Assembly (NCBI RefSeq): GCF_001570525.1 | Contig: NZ_BBXC01000014.1 | Location: 83,458 to 147,457 of the forward strand | Length of the DNA stretch: 64,000 nucleotides | From: Herbidospora sakaeratensis | Lineage (GTDB): Bacteria > Actinomycetota > Actinomycetes > Streptosporangiales > Streptosporangiaceae | Direction: 5' to 3' | Shown: positions 60,039-64,000 of the stretch, piece by piece | How the letters are laid out: each line of letters begins with the position of its first letter | How positions within the stretch are numbered: position 1 is the first letter of the stretch | Notes under the pieces: model-generated | What the model was told of the DNA's origin: nothing | What the model saw: only the letters and a program-made list of their open reading frames with translations | The model's database searches: none | Translations under genes and position numbers: made by a program

Positions 60039-61415
60039 ATGCCCCACACTGAGACCGTGACATCCGCAGATCCGCCGGGGCCACGTGAGCCCGGCCAGTT
60101 ACAGCCGCTCTCTCCGCAACTGGACCATCGGGTCCACGCATTCGCCGATGCGCTGCGGCGGATCTTCCTCTCTCTCGACATGACTCTCGGCCAGTACGCG
60201 ATTCGACACCGGCGCAACAAGGCCGACGTGTCCCGATGGCTTTCCGGGAACAGAGTTCCCGAGCGGGCGATGGTGGACGAGATGCTGGCAGAGGCGACGC
60301 GGCGTTTGCATCATCCTGTGACGGATGAGGTCCGTTACCACATCCACAAACTACATGCGGCCGCGATCCTGGCCCAGGGGCCGTTGACCCAGAGGATCCA
60401 ATTACTCAGCGACGAGATGGATGGCGCGCTGACGGAACTCCAACAGGTCAAGGCCGAACGGAAGGACCTTCAGGACGCGCTCGGACATCGCAACCAACAG
60501 GTCCACGACCTCACAATACGTTCACGACAGCTGGAACAGGCATGGGCTTCCGAACGGGTCCGAACCCAAGGCGAGATGGACGATGCGGACGCGGAGATCA
60601 GGGAGTTGCACGCCCAGCGCAATCGTCTGGAGTCGGAGATCAAGACCCTCAAATCGCGACTCCGCCGCGCTCACGAGAACGAGGCGATACTAACCGAAAG
60701 GTGCCGCCAACTCGAACGAGAGCTCGAGGAACATGACAATCAGTCCGCTCCATCGACTCCGGCGAGCCCACTCACCCAGCCGGACGTCTCCCACCCACGA
60801 AGGGCACCTGGCCCCTATTTCTTCCTGAGCCACGCGGGAACACAAGCCGCCGACCCAGCCGAAGCCAAAAAAGCGAATCGATGGGTCATGAAATTATTCA
60901 AAGACATCTGCGACAACGTCCTCGAATACACCAACATCACCGACTTTTCGAAGGTCGGATATCTCAGTTTTTCCGATTGGACCGAAAGCACTTCGCATGC
61001 ATTGGAAACATGCCGGATCTTCGTCCCCCTCTATTCGCCACGACTTTTCGACAGCGAACGGTGCGGCAAAGAGTGGGCAGCGTTCGAAGCGCGTCTGCAT
61101 GCGATATCCGATGCCGAGAACCGTCCACCAGCCCTACTCCCGGCACTGTGGACACCAGCACCGCATGCGGATAGTCTGCCGAAGGTTGCGAGAGCCATTC
61201 AATTCTCCCATTCCCGCCTGGGCGTCATCTACCACGACCAGGGCTTCTACGGGTTGACCAAAACCCCGTCAAGGCGCGCACAGTACCAGCGAGCATCATT
61301 GGAGTTCGCGAAACGGATCGTGGAAATAGCTGAAAACGAGCCGAGCGTTCCGATCGGCGTACCGCTCGACTATGAGGCGCTCCCTAACGCTTTCCGTCGC
61401 GAACTCTCCGGCTAG
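60039..61415 (+). CDS. HTH-coiled-coil-TIR-like (FxsC-type) protein
   Basis: 458 aa from ATG 60039 (GTG 60057 possible). Residues ~30-80 contain an XRE-like HTH (MTLGQYAIRHRRNKADVSRW, LSGNRVPERAMVDEM). Residues ~115-235 are a long coiled coil (QLLSDEMDGALTELQQVKAE, AEIRELHAQRNRLESEIKTL). Residues ~258-440 are TIR-like: GPYFFLSHAGTQAADP, LSFSDWTESTSHALETCRIF, VPLYSPRLFDSERCGKEWAA (candidate catalytic Glu), LLPALWTPAP, and LGVIYHDQGFYGL. The TIR part resembles the FxsC proteins of the FxSxx-COOH peptide systems, but no radical-SAM FxsB or FxsA peptide is nearby. DNA-binding-like sensor plus TIR effector in a tRNA-bounded island suggests a defence or abortive-infection role (inference). Codon use is clearly less GC-biased than the neighbours. 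Confidence 0.8.
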   Translation: MPHTETVTSADPPGPREPGQLQPLSPQLDHRVHAFADALRRIFLSLDMTLGQYAIRHRRNKADVSRWLSGNRVPERAMVDEMLAEATRRLHHPVTDEVRYHIHKLHAAAILAQGPLTQRIQLLSDEMDGALTELQQVKAERKDLQDALGHRNQQVHDLTIRSRQLEQAWASERVRTQGEMDDADAEIRELHAQRNRLESEIKTLKSRLRRAHENEAILTERCRQLERELEEHDNQSAPSTPASPLTQPDVSHPRRAPGPYFFLSHAGTQAADPAEAKKANRWVMKLFKDICDNVLEYTNITDFSKVGYLSFSDWTESTSHALETCRIFVPLYSPRLFDSERCGKEWAAFEARLHAISDAENRPPALLPALWTPAPHADSLPKVARAIQFSHSRLGVIYHDQGFYGLTKTPSRRAQYQRASLEFAKRIVEIAENEPSVPIGVPLDYEALPNAFRRELSG

Positions 61416-61604
61416 TTTAGTCAGACATAAGATATTTACACTCCTGGCCTACAGTCCAGGATCATGCACATCTTTCTCGCAGGCGCATACGGGGCAGTGT
61501 GCGGCTCCAGTATGCCGACAAGTTAATTTCCGATCGCGCCAAACAGCAATCATGGAACTCCACAACGTCGAGTCAGTAGTTAAATCCACTAGTGGCATAC
61601 TCGT

Positions 61605-62100
61605 TCACGGACTGCTCGACGATAGCACCCCCTGTCGAGCCGAATTCCGATTCTTTTCGTAAACACTCAAGCGACTGACTCCCTCCGCAAGAATCATCCT
61701 GAGTCGTCGATATGGGACGATTCTTTGAATTAATAGAATGGACATCAGAACTAGTAGCCAAAATACAACTAGAATATAGACCCCTAAGCCACCGCCTCCA
61801 TGTATCGACTCGTAACAAGTGCTCCCACCACGAAAGGAAGGCCGACGCCCGCCCTGAACTCCGATTTCCCCGGGCCATGACAGTGTCGTCGCCACGTACG
61901 CGTCGCTCTTCGCCGGGTCATAGCGGTAGTGATGCTCAGGGTTGTCGGGCGTCGACAGCGATGAAACCAGCCGCAACCCGCCGCGCAAGAGGAATGCGCT
62001 GCGCAGGCCGGAGAGCAGTTCGAAGCCATTTCCTTGCCTCCGAACCTGTGACCGCGCGGACCAACGCCTTTGAGAGCACTTGCCATGAGCACTTCACGAC
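61605..62100 (-). pseudogene. membrane-protein remnant of unknown family
   Basis: A minus-strand frame reads GNGFELLSGLRSAFLLRGGL, RLVSSLSTPDNPEHHYRYDP, AKSDAYVATTLSWPGEIGVQ and a strong helix GVYILVVFWLLVLMSILLIQ followed by RIVPYRR. It looks protein-like but has only a TTG at 61988 as start. The neighbouring upstream frame (EVLMASALKGVGPRGHRFGGKEM) could be its displaced 5' part, so a frameshift around 62025 is possible. No family assigned. Confidence 0.35.
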
Positions 62101-62800
62101 CTCGTTCGAGCTGTGCCGGGCAGGGGGGATCTACGTGATTCGGCGAACGGTTCTCAGCAAGCAGGGACGCCTCGCTGAGTGCTACAGCGACGCGTGGACG
62201 GCAGGGCAGGCATTCCAGGTCTGGAGGGGCACTACTCGATGGTTCAGCTCACTGAAGGGCCGTCCGCGGAGGCGGTGCGGGCCGGGATCGGCCGAAGAGC
62301 CGCACACCTGGCGCGTGGCCGCCGGGTGAGAGTCGTTGGACCCGTGAAGAAGAGCTGAACCATCAGATCTGCAAAGCGATCTGTTCACCTGCAGCCTTGT
62401 CGTTGGCCCCGACCTTGAACCGGTCGCCTGGAGCCTAGATCTCAGCGGGCCCCAGGGGATGTCCGTCGTGAGAGGGCATGAGGCGCCTCCTCGAGAGAAG
62501 CGGCGTTCTCTGTGGCTTCAGTTCGAGATCTCCCATGAGATCACGTAAGCCTCGCAGAACAGCAACGTGTGATCCATTGCAAGAAGCCATGTGTCTTGGC
62601 ATCGCCGGAGACATTGATCGACTCCGAGTAATGGTGGATGGTGTTCAACTAGGGACTCAGGAGATCAGAGTGGTCGTCCTACCCCACATCAGGCTGAGTG
62701 GTCGATCGGGCTCTGCGAACGGATGTCCCTAGCCGTGACATCCATAAGGAGCCCTTCGCCGGCAAGTTCCAACGCATGAGGCGAAGCGATTGGATTCCCC

Positions 62801-62876
62801 GAGCGGAGCGAGCACCCCCCGAGCGAAGCGAGGCCTGCCCAGGGAGCGCGAGGGGCGAAGCCCTTCGCCAGGAGCG
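62801..62876. repeat. dispersed GAGCGAAGCGAG-type repeat
   Basis: 76 bp closely matching 37235-37311 (block GAGCGAAGCGAGGCC..., ...GAGCGCGAGGGGCGAAGCCC). The element continues without break into the 165-bp direct repeat that ends in tRNA-Val(CAC), giving the same order repeat-hairpin-tRNA as at 37.2-37.5 kb. Confidence 0.8.
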
Positions 62877-62923
62877 AGAGCGACCCGGAGCGAAGCGACG
62901 CAGGGCCGCAAAGCGGCCAGGGG

Positions 62924-63088
62924 GAGCGCGAGGGGGCGACAGCCCCTTCGCATCGGGGGGCTCGGGGGGTCGTCCCCCCGTGTAAACGACGAAGGAGACC
63001 CGGGGAAAGCGGCGAAGCCGCTGACCACAGGTCTCCCTCTCCAGAGTGGGCGATACTGGGATCGAACCAGTGACCTCTTCGGTGTGAA
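62924..63088. repeat. 165-bp direct repeat, right copy (within intact tRNA-Val locus)
   Basis: Partner of 59316-59480 (one mismatch). Here it covers the region downstream of tRNA-Val(CAC) plus the tRNA's 3' half, and the tRNA is completed to its 5' end at 63118. Confidence 0.9.
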
Positions 63089-63118
63089 CGAAGCGCTCTC
63101 CCGCTGAGCTAATCGCCC
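63047..63118 (-). tRNA. tRNA-Val (CAC)
   Basis: Full cloverleaf: acceptor GGGCGAT/ATCGCCC, D arm GCTC...GAGC, anticodon arm CTTCG-TTCACAC-CGAAG (CAC) and T arm ACTGG-TTCGATC-CCAGT. Discriminator A; CCA not encoded. Serves as the right boundary of the island. Confidence 0.95.
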
Positions 63119-63575
63119 GGGATGATCGTTCCCCTGCGGGGCCCGACAGCAAGAACCATACCGCACTCCGCCCCCTCCACGCGAAGCGAAGCTCGGTTCG
63201 GGGGCCGTCCAACCCCTGGAGTCCCCGCCGTGTCTCGGGTCTGTCCCCGCATCGTCATCGAAAGGTTCTCCAGGAACGGGCGGCGTGGCGGTCTGTTGGC
63301 ATAGCATCGTGATGCTCCACACTCGACCAATAAGCACCACCTGAAGCCCATCCACGTCTCGGAGGACACGCAAAACCATCGCAAACACCGGGTTGGTTAT
63401 GGTGTTTGTGCAGGTAGATGCCAAAATGTCTGGCTGTGCTGTGCGTTACAGAACGGCCCGACGGCGGAATCTTCCCTGCAAGGTTTCTTCGTTCCGCGTC
63501 ATAGCTCGGGACGTGGTCCGTCTGAGCAGTGAAAGCCCCGCAGGGGGTCCCGACGACGAAAAGGTTTGGCTGACG
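63119..63575. other. intergenic between tRNA-Val and ssgB
   Basis: 457 bp with no supportable gene. It must contain the promoters of the minus-strand tRNA and of ssgB. The long in-frame upstream extension of ssgB from 63393 is rich in Arg/Ser and not conserved-looking, so I do not include it. Confidence 0.5.
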
Positions 63576-63992
63576 ATGAACAGCACCACCGTCTCTGCCG
63601 AGCTGGGCCTTCGGCTTGTCGTCCCAGACCGCACGACCGTCCCGCTGCTCGCGGGGTTGAGCTACACGGCCGAAGATCCTTATGCCATCCGCATGGCCTT
63701 CCACGTCGGGAACGACGAGCCGGTCGAATGGATCTTCGCGCGCGAGTTGCTGACCGTGGGAATCGTCCGGCGGGTGGGTGACGGTGACGTCCAGGTGTGG
63801 CCGGCGCGGTCCGACGGGGAGCGCACGCTCCACATCAGCTTGACCTCGCCGTTCGGGCAGGCGCTGTTCGAGGTGCCGCTGGCTCCGTTGACCGAGTTCC
63901 TCCACCGGACCTACGAGCTCGTGCCGGCCGGGCGTGAGGTCGACTTCATGGATCTCGACGAAGAGCTGACCAACATGCTCTGGAGCTCGTAA
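63576..63992 (+). CDS. ssgB: SsgB-type sporulation/cell-division activator
   Basis: 138 aa from ATG 63576, the length of SsgB (137 aa in S. coelicolor, from memory). Shared features: N-terminal MNSTTVSAELGLRLVV, DPYAIRMAFHVG, EWIFARELL, DVQVWPARS, PFGQALFEVPLAPLTEFLHRTY and the C-terminal DLDEELTNML. In streptomycetes SsgB positions FtsZ at sporulation septa together with SsgA. Its presence marks the host as a sporulating, morphologically complex actinomycete. Single gene; the window ends shortly after. Confidence 0.92.
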   Translation: MNSTTVSAELGLRLVVPDRTTVPLLAGLSYTAEDPYAIRMAFHVGNDEPVEWIFARELLTVGIVRRVGDGDVQVWPARSDGERTLHISLTSPFGQALFEVPLAPLTEFLHRTYELVPAGREVDFMDLDEELTNMLWSS

Positions 63993-64000
63993 ACCGTTAC

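Larger units (their letters stand above)
61416..63046. other. right part of the tRNA-bounded island, mostly degraded
   Basis: AT-richer than the average of the window. A membrane-protein-like frame on the minus strand (61605-62100) is described separately. From 62100 to 62790 I find no supportable gene. From 62801 the dispersed repeat and then the right copy of the 165-bp direct repeat follow. Confidence 0.5.

Noticed and set aside
62092-62329. Plus-strand frame with GIYVIRRTVLSKQGRLAECY and AWTAGQAFQVWRG
   Set aside because: Protein-like fragment, but no start codon with context and no family; overlaps the other strand's membrane-protein remnant boundary.
63393-63575. N-terminal extension of SsgB
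   Set aside because: SsgB proteins are about 137 aa and begin with a conserved MN-T-T-V-S pattern, which corresponds to ATG 63576.

Overview
The window is GC-rich actinomycete chromosome. An SsgB-type sporulation protein at the right end, StrR-type regulation, leaderless GTG starts and several TTA codons point to a sporulating filamentous actinomycete. Streptosporangiales (Nonomuraea/Microbispora-like) is my best guess; this is inference, not a database result.

Left part (1-10.5 kb): the edge of a specialised-metabolite locus. A P450 fragment and a secreted alpha/beta-hydrolase pseudoenzyme precede a ParB-like/StrR-type regulator. Divergent from it are a type II thioesterase, a small unknown protein, a heterodimeric ABC exporter, an acyl-CoA carboxylase beta subunit and a DUF5988-like mini-protein, closed by a strong terminator at 10507-10539. 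Two textbook StrR boxes (9-bp arms, N11 spacer) lie before the thioesterase and before the exporter operon, tying regulator and targets together. No PKS or NRPS lies inside the window.

10.5-32 kb: a GT39-like membrane glycosyltransferase, an aberrant tRNA-like gene with a CAU anticodon, and a decaying arsenic cassette (arsI, aquaporin and arsC broken; arsR and arsN intact). Then an orphan histidine kinase, a dehydrogenase/GNAT pair facing a TetR regulator with twin operators, and TerC behind a yybP-ykoY-type manganese riboswitch. An SDR/MarR pair, an acetoin operon (budA-alsS), and a ROK regulator facing an mmsA-mmsB-chvE sugar importer follow.

32-37.6 kb: a gene-poor, degraded island with secreted and low-complexity proteins, an integrase remnant and a PadR regulator. 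It ends at tRNA-Val(GAC) and tRNA-Gly(GCC).

37.7-57 kb: hutH, RidA plus a beta-hydroxyacid dehydrogenase facing LysR, pabB-pabC and a DUF305 lipoprotein. Next is a tightly coupled cassette (AMP-ligase, flavin monooxygenase, FMN hydroxyacid oxidase, membrane P450, cation/proton antiporter) followed by a two-component system, the whole bracketed by two paralogous sulfotransferases. A septum-formation-like protein, a purple-acid-phosphatase-like enzyme and a membrane-anchored unknown follow.

57-64 kb: a serine hydrolase with N-terminal tandem repeats, then a 3.6-kb island bounded by a 165-bp direct repeat that includes the 3' half of tRNA-Val(CAC). The island carries a divergent pair: a 58-aa two-helix membrane protein and an HTH-coiled-coil-TIR-like protein. 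This is the best candidate in the window for an undescribed (defence-like) system. ssgB closes the window.
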